Positions 1 through 11,472 of a stretch of DNA of 64,000 nt are shown in pieces. A model generated the notes under the pieces. The model was not told the DNA's origin and searched no databases. It saw only the letters and a program-made list of their open reading frames with translations. Made by a program: the position numbers and the translations under genes. This DNA comes from Caenorhabditis remanei (Eukaryota > Nematoda > Chromadorea > Rhabditida > Rhabditidae), in NCBI RefSeq assembly GCF_010183535.1, contig NC_071329.1:19358879-19422878 (forward strand). The letters run 5' to 3'. How positions within the stretch are numbered: position 1 is the first letter of the stretch; each line of letters begins with the position of its first letter.

Positions 1-3000
1 GTTGTACACGTTGGAGACCGACGCTGGGATTCAGGTAATTTAATTAATTTAGATGGGAAAATGTCCAAAAATGACCGAATATCAGTCTAAATCTTGAATT
101 TTTAGACTCAGCTCACCTAGAGCTTTGATATGAGTATAATCATGACATAGTTTGGAGTCAGTCTGAAAAAAATTTGTCTGAAATTTCAGACCGGTTTTCA
201 GATTCAGCAAAAACCGATTTTTGCACTCTCGTAACAATTTTTGTGGCAAACGCGCTCTACTGCTAATTCTGGTGACAATTGTGTTATTTTCATACCGAAA
301 ATAACACAATTTCCACTAGATTGTCAGTAGAGCGCGTTTAGTCACGCGTAGGCGGAAGCTATGCCCAAATTTGTTGCTTTTTTTAGCGATTTTTCGGCGT
401 TTTTGAGCGATTTTATCATTTTAACGACTCAAGTCGCTAGAACGCCGAAAATCTGAAAGAAACGCTAAAAAAACGCTGAGTTTTCAGCGTTTTCAAGCAA
501 AAAACCCGAAAATCTTGTAAAAATGATCTCTCTTTGTGGCAAACGCACTCTATTGATAATTCTGGTGACAATCGTGTTGTTATCTGCGGAAAATATCACA
601 GCTTCCACTAGATTATCGATAGAGCGCGTTTAGTCACGCGTAGGCGGAAGCTATGCTCAAAATTTCATTTTTGAGCGATTTTTTCGGCGTTTTTCCAGTT
701 TTTGAGCGATCTTTTTCAACCCGTTGATTTTTAGAAACCTGACGACTTGTACGGTCTTCTAGTCGCTAGAACGCCGAAAATCTGAGAGAAACGCTGAAAA
801 ACTAAACAAACGCCGAGTTTTCAGCGTTTTCTAGCGAAAAACCCGAAAATCCTATAAAAATTATCTTTCTTTGTGGCAAACGCGCTCTACCGCTAATTCT
901 GGTGACAATTGTGTTATTTTCATACGGAAAATAACACAATTTTCACTAGATTATCGATAGAGCGCGTTTAGTCACGCGTAGGCGGAAGCTATGCCCAAAT
1001 TTTTCGTTTTTTGAGCGATTTTTTCGGCGTTTTTCCAGTTTTGGGGGAATTTTTAGCGATTTTGGGCAAATTATTCAATTCCAGGTGTTCCTTCCATATC
1101 TAACCGAGAGAATATGCAAATCCATCTCAGCCAACATATCCCAGCGATGTCTATCACTCATCATTTACGCTGGACGTGTATTACGATCGTTATCACTTAA
1201 TAAGGCGTGTGATATGACGGTTTCGGTGAGTAGAAATTAATTTTTTAATTATCAACTAATTATCATTATTATCCTCTTTTTTCCAGCTCCACCACGTTAT
1301 CCCGTCTCTTCTGAGTTGTTGTGTCGGCCGAAATATGTGTCTCCGCCCCGAAACCGACAATCATTGGGCGTTGAGAGACTTCTCTGCGAAGACTTTGGTC
1401 ATGTTGGTTAGGTAAGTATGCTGAAAACGCGGAAAACGCGCGCCAGATTCATCAAAATTAGTGAAAAAATTGGTCTGAAATCATCAAAAACACGTCAGAG
1501 GTGCCCCCGATGCATCATTTTTTAATAAAAACGCGTCTCCGGTGCCCCTGATGCATCATTTTGTGTTAAAAACGCGTCTCCGGTGCCCCCGATGCGCTAT
1601 TTTCTTCGGATTTCAAAAAATGCGCCTCAGGTGCCCAGTTGCACAATTTTTGTCAAAAACGCGTCTCAGGTGCCCCCGATCCTCGATTTTTCCCCATAAA
1701 CGCGTCTCAGGTGCCCCTGATGCACCATTTTTCCTCAAAAAAAACGCGTCTCAGGTGCCCCTGATGCACCATTTTTTCTTAGAATTCAAGAAACGCGCCT
1801 AATGACACCCCAGCTACTCCGAATTTTTTTGCTTCTGTACTCTTTGAGCCTAAATCGGACCAAATGTTTTATTTTTTGTTAAAAACGCGTCTCAGGCGCC
1901 CCTGATGCATCATTTTCCCTCAAAAAACGCGTCAGAGGCGCCCAATGCACCATTTTCTTCAGATTTCAAAAAACGCGCCCACAGACACGCCAGCCATCCA
2001 ATTAATTAATTTTGCAGAGACCAAGTGGACAAACGTGACGCCGGATTCACCGCCCGTCGCCTCTTCGATTTCGCTCATCGAATATTCCGTGACTCCGCCT
2101 CCTCGTTCTCAATGATCTACGGAACCATTTACATCCTTCAAGAATTCATTGTAGACACACGGAAAGCCACGTGGCTGCTCGCGGAGCTCTCCGAAATGGC
2201 CACTCGATGCAAACAGCACATTGAGGCGGGCAATCGAATGCAAACGACGACGTCACAGTTATCGATGACCGAAGCGGCCAAACTGAGTCAGCAGATTACG
2301 GTAAGAGTGATTTGAGAAAACGGCGCGCCAGCCATGCGAAAAACCGTGAAAAAATGGTCTAAAACGCAAGAATTTTACTTCAAAACGCGTCAATGGCACG
2401 CCAGAAATGCGAAAATTAGGTTGAAATCGCGCCTCGCGCGCCCCAGCCACCTTAAGAAAAATTCGAATTTTTGACCCAAAACGCGTCTGGGCCGCCCCAG
2501 CCACCTCAAAAAAGGCAAAGATTTTGCTCGAAACGCGCCTGAGGTGCCCCAGATTTCAGATTTCTACTTAAAAAATGTAACAACTTTCGAAAAATGCAAA
2601 CATTTTCACTGAAAACGCGTCTCGGGCGACCCAGACATGCGAAAATTGCATAAAAAGCTGTCAGATTCAGAAAAAATTGCGAGAAATGCTTCAAAGGCGT
2701 TCCAAATATGTGAACATTTTGTTAAAAACGCGCTTCAGGCGCCCCAGCTCCTTTTTTTCCAAATTTCCCTTATTACAGGAGTCGAAAGACGACTTGAATG
2801 AAAAGAATATGGAAAGCTTGATGATTTTTTAACGCACTAAAGGCACCCCAGCCACCTCAAAAAACTCGAAGATTTGACTCAAAACTCGTCAAAGGCGCCC
2901 AGATTCCTCAAAACTTATTTTCTTCCAGAAATCCGAAGCAGTCATCCGTACCCGCCACAGTATCCCGTCGACGGTCGCAGCTGGAGGCGTCGCTCCACTA

Positions 3001-3018
3001 AATCGGAGATTTCATTGA
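1..3018 (+). CDS. TAF6-family TFIID subunit, C-terminal half (5' end outside window)
   Basis: Exons read as 1-34, 1085-1225, 1287-1411, 2018-2300 and 2929-3018, all phase-consistent, giving 223 aa with TGA at 3016-3018. The segment with CLRPETDNHWALRDFSAKTL (exon 3) matches the conserved HEAT-repeat region of TAF6, where animal proteins read LCxRPxxDNHWALRDFAA. TAF6 is a histone-fold and HEAT-repeat subunit of TFIID and acts in RNA polymerase II promoter recognition in the nucleus; the histone fold would lie upstream of this window. The last exon joins the splice site at 2300 in phase and ends in a short basic tail. An alternative 3' exon may start after the acceptor at 2778 and stops at about 2830. 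AATAAA at 3261-3266 is a plausible poly(A) signal. The gene is convergent with emc-1. C. elegans has two TAF6 paralogues (taf-6.1, taf-6.2), and I cannot say which this is. Confidence 0.82.
241..1040 (+). repeat. Three tandem copies of a ~300-335 bp hairpin repeat in the first visible TAF6 intron
   Basis: Hairpin cores lie at 241-367, 534-657 and 871-997. Each begins TTGTGGCAAACGCGCTCTA and ends TAGTCACGCGTAGGCGG followed by AAGCTATG. Inside, GTGTTATTTT pairs with AAAATAACAC. Between cores is a ~170-bp spacer rich in GGCGTTTTT and AACGCCGAAAATCTGA. The same core occurs nine more times in emc-1 introns. Confidence 0.85.
1490..1990 (+). repeat. Degenerate tandem minisatellite, AAAACGCGTC family, TAF6 intron
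   Basis: About ten imperfect units of 40-60 bp of the form AAAACGCGTCTCAGGTGCCC then CTGATGCACCATTTTT. It fills most of the intron 1412-2017 and lies on the sense strand of the host gene. Related arrays are at 2320-2900, 4508-4715, 10050-10540, 33790-34230 and 34500-34880. Confidence 0.8.
2320..2900 (+). repeat. Second AAAACGCGTC-family array, last TAF6 intron
   Basis: Units such as AAAACGCGTCTGGGCCGCCC recur with CAGCCACCTCAAAAA linkers, again sense to TAF6. It surrounds the possible alternative exon at 2779. The units are more diverged than in the previous array. Confidence 0.7.
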
Positions 3019-3376
3019 TTGAATCCTTCCGAAGAAGGAGGAGAAGAAATATATTTTTAATTTATGAAAAATGAGAGCATTCTATGCAAAAAGAGACTAA
3101 ATGAAGCATTTCTATTTTGACTGTAACGCTGAAAAAGCAGTTTTTAGCCCTAAAAATGCAAATTTTTCAGCTCTAAACTCGCATTTTATCACTTTTTGGA
3201 ATGGGGGAAGACAAACAAGAGAAAATGGGACGGAAAAGGGAGAAGAAAATTGAGCGAAAAAATAAAATTTCAGAAGACAAGTATATATGGTATATTAACT
3301 TAAATAATTATTAAAAAGGGGGCGGAGCCAAAAAAGATCTGAAAAGGGGCGGAGCCAAAAAAGTGACTAGAACAGT

Positions 3377-6300
3377 TTAAGACCATTGGGAAGCGAGAGC
3401 ATTCGATCGAGCGAGTCGTTTTGTGACGTACGAGCCGACGACGAGACCGGTGAGCACCAGGGAAATCAAGACGTGATCGAAGTCGTCCTGAAGAAAAAAG
3501 GGGCGTGGTTTGAAAGGGGGCGGAGCCTAACGAGCTTACCTTCAAAATGTCAAAAGTTCCGGATGGGACGAGGCGTGTGAAGAAGAGATCAGTACCGTAC
3601 GCTAACACGAGACTCGTCGATTCAAGACCGGATGGGCTGAAAAACGTCAAAGGTGCGCCAGAAGATAATAAAAACTAGGGGGCATAGCTTCCGCCTACGC
3701 GTGACTAAACGCGCTCTACTGATAATCTAGTGGAAATTCTGTTATTTTCCGTTTAAAAATAACACAGTTGTCACCAGAATTAGCGGTAGAGTGCGTTTGC
3801 CACAGAAGAGTTGTCTATATGAGAATTTAGGCGTTTTTTTTTGGAGATTTTTGGCGTTTTTAGAGTGTTGGAATTTTGGTTAAAAATCTGAATGCTGAAA
3901 ATCTCTAATTTGTTCAATTTTTTCGCCGTTCTTGAGAGAAGAACGTCTAAAATCACTTAAAAATGTAGATTTTTTTGGTTTTCGGCGTTTTTAAATCGAT
4001 TTTCCACAATTTTCAGTGACGTTTTCCCTCACCCGTACCTAGTCTTAATGCCTCTAACTCTGTGCACTGTCTGATTATAATTAATCATTTCCTCAGTGGC
4101 CACAGCGATTTCCGGCATATATCCAATCATCATCTCCTCTCTCATCGCTGGCGTCAATTCCATTGGGCGATTCGCGTCGAGAAGACGTCGAGAGACTTCG
4201 TGAATGTTTCCAGATGGATGGGCGAGAAGAATCGAGCGAGTGGTGAGACCTTGTTCTGAAAATTTAAAGAATTTTAGATGATTTTGGGGAAAAAAAAGAT
4301 GAAATTTTCACTAAATTCGGCCATTTTCAGCTCTGAAACCCGCATTTTTCGTCTCCAAATCGTGATTTCCAGCCCCAATTTACCTGTTTCCGAGACACTC
4401 ATCGCATCGACTCCTTGAGCATAGATATAACTTTGTTGGGCGACGACTGGCGGCAGTTTTTGCACGATTTTCGAGTCGAACATTTCCTGAAACGATATTT
4501 TGAAAATTGAGAAGTATGGCGTGCCTTTGACGCGCTTTCAGTGAAAATTTCAGATCTAATAGAATCTGGTGCACCCGAGGCGCGCTTTTTGACAAAAAAT
4601 GGTGCATCGGGGGCACCTCTGACGCGTTTTTGACAAAAAATCGAACTGGTATCATCTGGGGCGCCTCAGGCGTCATATTTGCAAAAATTTCCGATCTGGC
4701 GTGCCTACGGCGCGTTTTTCATCAAATTTTCTCACCTTCTGCGTGTGATTCTCCTCGGTTCCTTCGTACAACTCGATGATTCCCAACTCGGTGCGGCGTC
4801 CTTTCTCCGACCAAGAGGTGTACTGTAACATAACATGAGGATTACGATGTCTGAGTCATTTTCAGCCAATTTACAGCGATTTTCAACCATTTTTCGCCAA
4901 CTTACCGCGATCCAATTCTCGGAATGAACCAAATGAATCGGTTTCGCCGATTTTCCGATCGATGCGCTGTGCACAACTTGTCCGGTGACAATATCCACAA
5001 GTGTGATTGTCAACTGTTGGGTGTTCTTGTTGATTGTGGCGACAGCCGCCAAATTTGGATTGATATACTTGTATTGGACTTCACGGGTAACCAGGACTCG
5101 TCCTTGTGAGTGCACTTTCTCTGAAAATTGACAAATTTTGAGTATTTTGATCTGGAAAACTGAAAATTTGAGCATAGCTTCCGCCTACGCGTGACCAAAC
5201 GCGCTCTATTGATAATCTGATTGAAATAATGTTATTTTTCGTTAAAAATAAAACAATTGCCATCAATATCATCAGTAGAGCGCATTTGCCACAAAGATAT
5301 ATCATTTCTATAGATTTTTGGGGTTTTCGTTTGAAAACGCTGAAAACTCGGCGTTTTTTAACGTTTTAGCTACTAGAAGACCGCCCGAGTCGTCAGATTT
5401 CTAAAAATGAAAAGATCGCTCGAAAACGTCAGAAAATAGCTGAAATCGCACAAAAAGCGAAAAATTTGGGCATAGCTTCCGCCTACGCGTGACTAAACGC
5501 GCTCTATCGATAATCTAGTGGAAATTGTGTTATTTTCCGTATGAAAATAACCCAATTGTCACCAATACCATCAGTAGAGCGCATTTGTCAATAGGAAATG
5601 TAGTTTTTGGCTCAGAAAATTTCTATTTTTGCTTGTTTTGAACCAATTTTCAGCCGATTTTCAGCTAAAAATACGCATCTCCGCGTCCGATGCACCATAT
5701 TTCTAAAAAATATCAAAAACTGATAAACTTTCAGGTTTTTGCGATGCTCAAGCCATGGATTTACACAAAATGCTCATCTAACGCGCCATTTGACGATAGA
5801 GCGCATTTTCTAGGAATCAAAACTACAATACTCTCACAAAAATCTTTTTTTCCGCTAAAAAACGTCAAAAAAACGCCCAAATCTCGAAAATCTTTTTCAA
5901 AAAACTCACGATTAAACGATTTTCCCTTGACAGCGACAATCTCATCATCAGATGTCAATCCCAAATTTCCCTGCCATATCGGTGTGACTTTCTGTGTGGA
6001 AATATCAACTTTCAGCCCTTGAACCGATGATTTTTGGAGATCCAGAAGATACAAAGAGGTTGTTGAAGGGGTGAGCTCTTCTGGAGCGATCGACGGGAAG
6101 ACGGCGATCTGGAAGTGAAAATTTCAGCAAAAAGACACGAAAAATGAAAAATTGGGCATAGCTTCCGCGATAAAGTGACCAAAAGCGCTCTATTGATAAC
6201 TCGGTGTCAAAAAATGCTATTTTGGGGGATTTACACATACACAAAATAACATTTTCAGCACCAACTTTATCAGTAGAGCGCATTTGTCACAGAGGAAACC

Positions 6301-9300
6301 ACAATTTTGAGCGCTTTCAACAATTTCATCTCAAACATCAAATTTTCAGCTCAAATCTCTGATTTTCCACTCAAATCTCTTATTATCACTCAATTTTCAG
6401 TCTAAATCTCTAATTTTCATCCTAAATCGCTGATTTTTAGCCTAAATTTCAGATTTTCAGCCTAAATCTCCGGTTTTCAGCCCAAATCTCTCATTTTAAG
6501 CCTGAAAATCTGATTTTCACCCTAAATCTATGATTTTAAGCCTAAATCTTTGATTTTCACCCTAAATCTCTAATTTTCAGCTAATTATACCTCATCATTC
6601 TTTCCAATCAACATAACCGGATAGACATGTTTATGATTATGAATCGGTAGGATTGTGAGCCGTTTCACTGGGTATCCCAACTCGTTTCGTGATTCAACTT
6701 TTCCAATCATCGGGTTGAATGAGACGATGACTCCGTTTTGGGTGATCTGAAAATTGAATTTTCAGCATAATTTCAGCCAAAAACCATCTCAAATCCTCTT
6801 ACCTTATTACTAAACACCACCGACGCCAATCCATCCAACTGATAATGCGCCGTCGTTCTCTGCACGAATAGTGGAACTCTTTTCTGATCTAATTGCGATT
6901 CCAACGGAGAGAAAGCGTCTCCAAGCCACAATTTCCAGAGATACGATCCATCGGAGCTATCGATTCCAAATACCGTACCACTGGAGGTGACGACAATTAT
7001 CACTTTTCGGAGATTGAAATAGTCACGTTCGAATGGTCCCGATGAGGAGGCGGAGCCACTGAAAACGGAGACATTTTGAGAATTTTCGAAAAAAATTGAG
7101 CATAGCTTCCGCCTGCGCGTGACTAAACGCGCTCTATTGATAATTTAGTGAAAATTGTGTTATTTTTTGTTGAAAACAACATAATTGTCATCAGAATCAT
7201 CAATAGAGCGCGTTTGCCACAAAAAGGGATCAATACTATAGGATTTCGGGTTTTCGGCTTGAAAACGCTGAAATCTCGGTGTTTTTCAGCGTTTCATCCA
7301 GATTATCGGCGTTTGTCACCAGATTATCGAAAGAGCACGTTTCCCAAAGACAAGTTCTGCCATTTGAAAAAAACGCCGGAAAAAAGCTATTTTCAGCTGT
7401 TTTTCATCACTTCTGAGCGTTTTTACGGCGTTTGAAAGTGACCCATAGCGGTTTTAGACCTATCTCAATCATTTTCAGCGCATTTCACAGCGTATTTCCG
7501 TACATTTGTCCAGCAGCTCTAACAGAATTGATGAAATCCGCCACTCCATTTCCATCTCTCGACAACGAGGTGACCACTTGAATCGCCTTTTCCACATTTT
7601 TCGTTACTTGACGAATCAATTGTCCGACTTGTGAGTGGATACGACGAACGAAGGCGGCGATGATATTCTGTTGGCCCTCCTCTTCGAATTCGTCTTCAAT
7701 CATTTGTTGACTTTCAGACAGAGGAAGATCCACCATCTCGACGGATACCGTGTTGATGAGGGATTCTGAAAAATCAAAATTCCAGGTTTTTAGGTGGATT
7801 TATGGCTGAAAACGCCGAAAAATAACTCAGAAAATGAAAAATTTGAGCATAGCTTCCGCATACGCGTGACTAAACGCGATCTATCGATAATGCAGTGGAT
7901 ATTGTATTATTTTCAGTGGATAATAACGCAATTGCCACCAGAATCAGCGGTAGAGCGCGTTTGCCACAAAGGAATTTCATTTGTATAGAATTTTCGGGTT
8001 TTTCGCTTGAAAACCCTGAAAACTCGGAGTTTTTCAGCGTTTCTTCCAGATTTCCGGCGTTTTAGCGACTAGAAGGCTGTCCGAGTCGGCAGATGTCTAA
8101 AAATCAATCGCTTGAAAAGAATCGCTCGAAAACGTCTGAAAAATGCTGAAATCGCTCAAAACGCGAAAAATTTTGTTCATAACTTCCGCCTACGCGTGAC
8201 TAAACGCGCTCTATCGATAATCCAGTGGAAATTGTGGTATTTTCCGTAGATAACAACACAATAATCACTAGAATTAGCGGTAGAGCGCGTTTGTCAGAGG
8301 AAAAATTCAACTTTTTGACGTTTCTGGCTATTTTTGAGAACCCAAAACAGATATTTTCTGCCTTTTTCGAACTTTAGAACTATAAAAACGTCTAAAACCG
8401 AAAATAACTATTTCAGCTCAAAAAACGCCGAATTTTTCAGTTTTTTCAACGTTTCTCTCCTCAAAAATCCCATTTTCTTCACGATTACCTTCTCTCGCCC
8501 ATTCCAAATTCACAATCTTCGATCCCTCGTCGACCGTAACAAACTCAATCCGGCAATCGTTTCCAATCAACACAATTTCCCAATCCTTCTCATTTTTCCG
8601 TGCGAAAATCGATCGAATCCTCGAGTTTTGCTCATTTTTCTCGCGTTTCGCCTCGAAATGCTTTCCAGAATTCACGAAAACGATTCGGATGGATTCTGGC
8701 GACGTGACGACGATGGATTCATGATTTTCAGTGATTCCAACGGTGTCAGAAGACGTCACATCGATAGATTTACGAACTTGGAGCCCATTTTCTGGAGTGA
8801 CCTCCAAAATGTGCACTTTCTGGGAGCCACGAGCCAAGAAGAGACGTCCTGAACCGGAAATCGATAGAATTTGAGAATCCAACGTAGTTTTGTGCACTTT
8901 TTGAGCAAAAACATCGGCGACGAGAAGTTGAGAGTTATGGTAGCATGAGATATATTGAGATTGATGATGGCATCTGAAATATGGGAATTATATAATGAAA
9001 ATTTGAGCTTAGCTTCCGCCTACGCGTGACTAAACGCGCTCTATTGATAATTTGGTGGAAATTGTGTTATTTTCCGTTTAAAAATAACACAATTGTCACC
9101 AGAATTAGCGGTAGAGCGCGTTTGCCACAATGAAGAATCACATTTAGCAAAGCTAGCCGAAAATCTAGTAAACGATTTTCAGCCATTTCACGCAATTGTC
9201 AGTAAAATTATCAATGGAGCGCGTTTGTCACAGAAGAGTTGTGTATGTGAGAATTTGGGCGTTTTTTCAGAGATTTTCGACGTTTTTAGAGTTTTGGAAT

Positions 9301-11472
9301 CGCCTAAAACTACGAAAAGTTGGAAATCGAGAAGAATACCGTAATCTTCAACTTTCTAGCACTTTCAGAAAATTTCCAGCTTTGGTAGCAAATTTGAATG
9401 CCGAAAATGGGGAAATGTAGTGAAAATTTGCGCATAGCTTCCGCTTAGGCGTGACTAAACGCGCTCTATCGATAATCCAATGAATATTGTGTTATTTCCC
9501 GTTTAAAAATAACACAATTGTCACCAGAATTAGCGGTAGAGCGCGTTTGTCACAATTTGAGCGATTTTCAGCCATTTCTCATCACTTTCACTGATTTTTC
9601 ATACTTCTCCACATCAAATCCATCGATAATCACTTGTTTCGGCGTCTCAAACGACCCATCATCACTAATTTTCACAATTTCCAGATTGAAGTCTCCGGGG
9701 AACGCAGAAACGTGAACAAGATGGTCGTCTTGTTGGAAGAAGGCGGAGAATGATCTGGAAATTAAAATTTTGAGGTTACAGGTGTGATTTTGGCTTAAAA
9801 TCTCAAATTTTCAGCTTATTTTACCTCTCTCTCTTCGACACAATCGTCTCCAGTGGCTTATCATCACCCAGACGGAATACCATAAGCGTCTTTCCACTCG
9901 CCACGTGTAATCTTCCATTCGACACGTGGATCGCTTGAATTGTGGATTTCTGCTCAGAAATTGTCAACTGACGAGCCATTACTCCATTATTTTTGTGCCA
10001 AACTCGAATAGAACGACCATCGGATGAGATCGAGTAGATGTCTGGAAGAAAATGATGATCGGGGGTGTCGTTGACGCGTTTTTGAGCAAAAATTGCGGAA
10101 AATTTTGAGCGTAGCTTAGAAATTTGAGCTGGGGCGCTCTCGGCGCGTTTTTCAAGCTAGAAACTTCACCTGGCGCGCCTTTGACGCGTATCGAGCGAAA
10201 ATCTTTCGCCTGGAGCGTTTTTGACGCGTTTCCATCATTTTTAGTCGATTTTCAGCCGATTTTTCTCGAAAAAAGCAAAAATCGTGGAATTTGAGACGGC
10301 TTTGAAGCGTTTAGTGCAAAAATCTCTCGAATGTAGCGTTTTTAGTCGATTTTTGTCATTTTCAGCCATTTTCTCCCGAAAAATACAGAATTTTAGCAAA
10401 AATCGCGGAATCTGGGGCGCTCCAGACGCGTTTTTGGGCTTAAAGCTGAAAATGAGTCTGGGGGCGTCTTTGACGCGCTTTTCAAGCCAGAAACTTGATC
10501 TGGGGCGCCTTCGGCGCGTTTTCCGTCATCTTTGGTGGATTTTTGACCATTTTCAGCATGTTTCCACTCAAAAATTCCCATTTTCCTCACATTCTTGATC
10601 TTTGGTAAATGTCAACCCATTCGGTTGAACAACTTGATTCGAATCTTCCATTATCCGCCGCCATCCGATATTTCCAGTGTTCAGTACTAACGAGGAGAGA
10701 ATCGATTGTTCAGTTGAGATGAGGAGACGGTCGGACTTGCTGAAATTGAAAAAAATGAGATTTTTGTGCTGAAATAGTCGGAAAACCAATTTTCCAGGAT
10801 TTGAGCGATTTTTCTGAGTGAAAATCGATAAAATTTGAATTTCTGATGGATTTTAACGAGTTTTCAGAGGGAAACAGCACTTTAACTTGGTTCCGCTGAT
10901 TTTTTTTATGTAAAAATACACATTTTCAGCCAAAATTGATGGGAAATGGGTGAAAAAATCAAAATTGCACTCATCTCAGGTGATTTCCGACGGATTTTTG
11001 AGATTTTTATGTTTGAAGCACTGAGAAAATCGGTTTTTCATCGTTTTTATCAACATTTTGATGCGGAAAAATGCAATTTTCAGTGAAAAACTGGAAAATT
11101 CAGCCAAAATTGAACATTTGTGAGTTCTGGGTCATTTTCGACGGATTTTTAAGCTTTTTAATATTAAAACACCATTAAAATCAAATTTGAGACGGTTTTC
11201 TTAATATTTTCATACCAAAAATCACGATTTACAGCTAATTTTTGTTAATTTCATCATTTTCCGCCGAGTTTTCTCGAATTCGTCGATTTTTCTAATATTT
11301 CAGACGAGTTTTTCACAATTTCATCAAAATTTCACCTTCCAACTTTATCAAAATCCACTCTAGCCGGACACCCGATCAACTGTTTTCTCCAATCGAATTT
11401 TCCCACTTGATCCTCGAAAATCGCCGTCGCCGAGGCGATTAATGTGATGGTTACCAGTAGGGGTAACCTCAT
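3377..11472 (-). CDS. emc-1: ER membrane protein complex subunit 1 (EMC1)
   Basis: Fifteen exons on the minus strand: 11472-11336, 10739-10591, 10041-9825, 9754-9605, 8973-8489, 7765-7489, 7058-6803, 6746-6591, 6108-5910, 5120-4906, 4822-4736, 4486-4384, 4255-4033, 3636-3540, 3487-3377. All phases close to give 953 aa, close to human EMC1 (993 aa). The N terminus has a signal peptide followed by IFEDQVGKFDWRKQLIG, matching vertebrate VYEDQVGKFDWRQQYVG. Further conserved blocks are FVQRTTAHY, KVHSQGRVLV with INPNLAAV, LVHSENWI, QQSYIYAQG, INYNQTVHR and PSGLESTSLVLAYG. The C terminus has a membrane segment (VLISLVLTGLVVGSYV) and a basic TKRLAR tail. EMC1 is the large beta-propeller subunit of the complex that inserts transmembrane segments in the ER. 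The donor of exon 6 is ambiguous: 7489 or 7504 both keep phase. Many introns carry hairpin repeats. Confidence 0.93.
3681..3806 (-). repeat. Hairpin repeat copy, emc-1 intron between exons 13 and 14
   Basis: Plus strand reads GCATAGCTTCCGCCTACGCG through GCGTTTGCCACA, the reverse complement of the TAF6-intron cores. It is therefore sense to emc-1. Confidence 0.85.
4508..4715 (-). repeat. AAAACGCGTC-family array, emc-1 intron
   Basis: On the plus strand it reads TGGCGTGCCTTTGACGCG and GGTGCATCGGGGGCACCTC repeatedly, so the AAAACGCGTC strand is the sense strand of emc-1. It lies in the intron 4487-4735. Confidence 0.75.
5171..5592 (-). repeat. Tandem pair of hairpin repeats, emc-1 intron
   Basis: Cores at 5171-5295 and 5469-5592, about 300 bp apart, with the same GAAAACGCTGAAAACTCGG spacer as the TAF6 intron array. 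Both are sense to emc-1. Confidence 0.85.
6155..6292 (-). repeat. Hairpin repeat copy (more diverged), emc-1 intron
   Basis: Starts GCATAGCTTCCGCGATAAAG and ends AGAGCGCATTTGTCACAG. It has the same internal inverted structure but more substitutions than other copies, and is sense to emc-1. Confidence 0.75.
6325..6588. repeat. ~24-bp tandem repeat in emc-1 intron
   Basis: Roughly ten copies of a unit close to CCTAAATCTCTGATTTTCAG follow one another in the intron 6109-6590. TTTTCAG resembles a nematode splice acceptor, but here it is on the strand opposite to the host gene. Confidence 0.7.
7100..7222 (-). repeat. Hairpin repeat copy, emc-1 intron
   Basis: Core from GCATAGCTTCCGCCTGCGCG to AGAGCGCGTTTGCCACAA, sense to emc-1. 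Confidence 0.85.
7848..8298 (-). repeat. Tandem pair of hairpin repeats, emc-1 intron
   Basis: Cores at 7848-7970 and 8178-8298, about 330 bp apart, with the common spacer between them. Both are sense to emc-1. Confidence 0.85.
9007..9130 (-). repeat. Hairpin repeat copy, emc-1 intron
   Basis: Core from CTTAGCTTCCGCCTACGCG to GAGCGCGTTTGCCACAA, sense to emc-1. A partial half-copy (CAATGGAGCGCGTTTGTCAC) follows at about 9210-9233. Confidence 0.85.
9432..9555 (-). repeat. Hairpin repeat copy, emc-1 intron
   Basis: Core from GCATAGCTTCCGCTTAGGCG to GAGCGCGTTTGTCACAA, sense to emc-1, in the same intron as the previous copy. Confidence 0.85.
10050..10540 (-). repeat. AAAACGCGTC-family array, emc-1 intron
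   Basis: Plus-strand units such as CTGGCGCGCCTTTGACGCG and CTGGGGCGCCTTCGGCGCG repeat at irregular 50-80 bp spacing through the intron 10042-10590. Orientation is again sense to emc-1. Confidence 0.75.

Noticed and set aside
1542..1802. 86-codon open frame with cysteine-containing repeats (RLRCP)
   Set aside because: It is the minisatellite read in one frame and lies inside a TAF6 intron.
8334..8852. 172-codon plus-strand frame
   Set aside because: It is antisense to emc-1 exon 5, whose minus-strand product matches EMC1.
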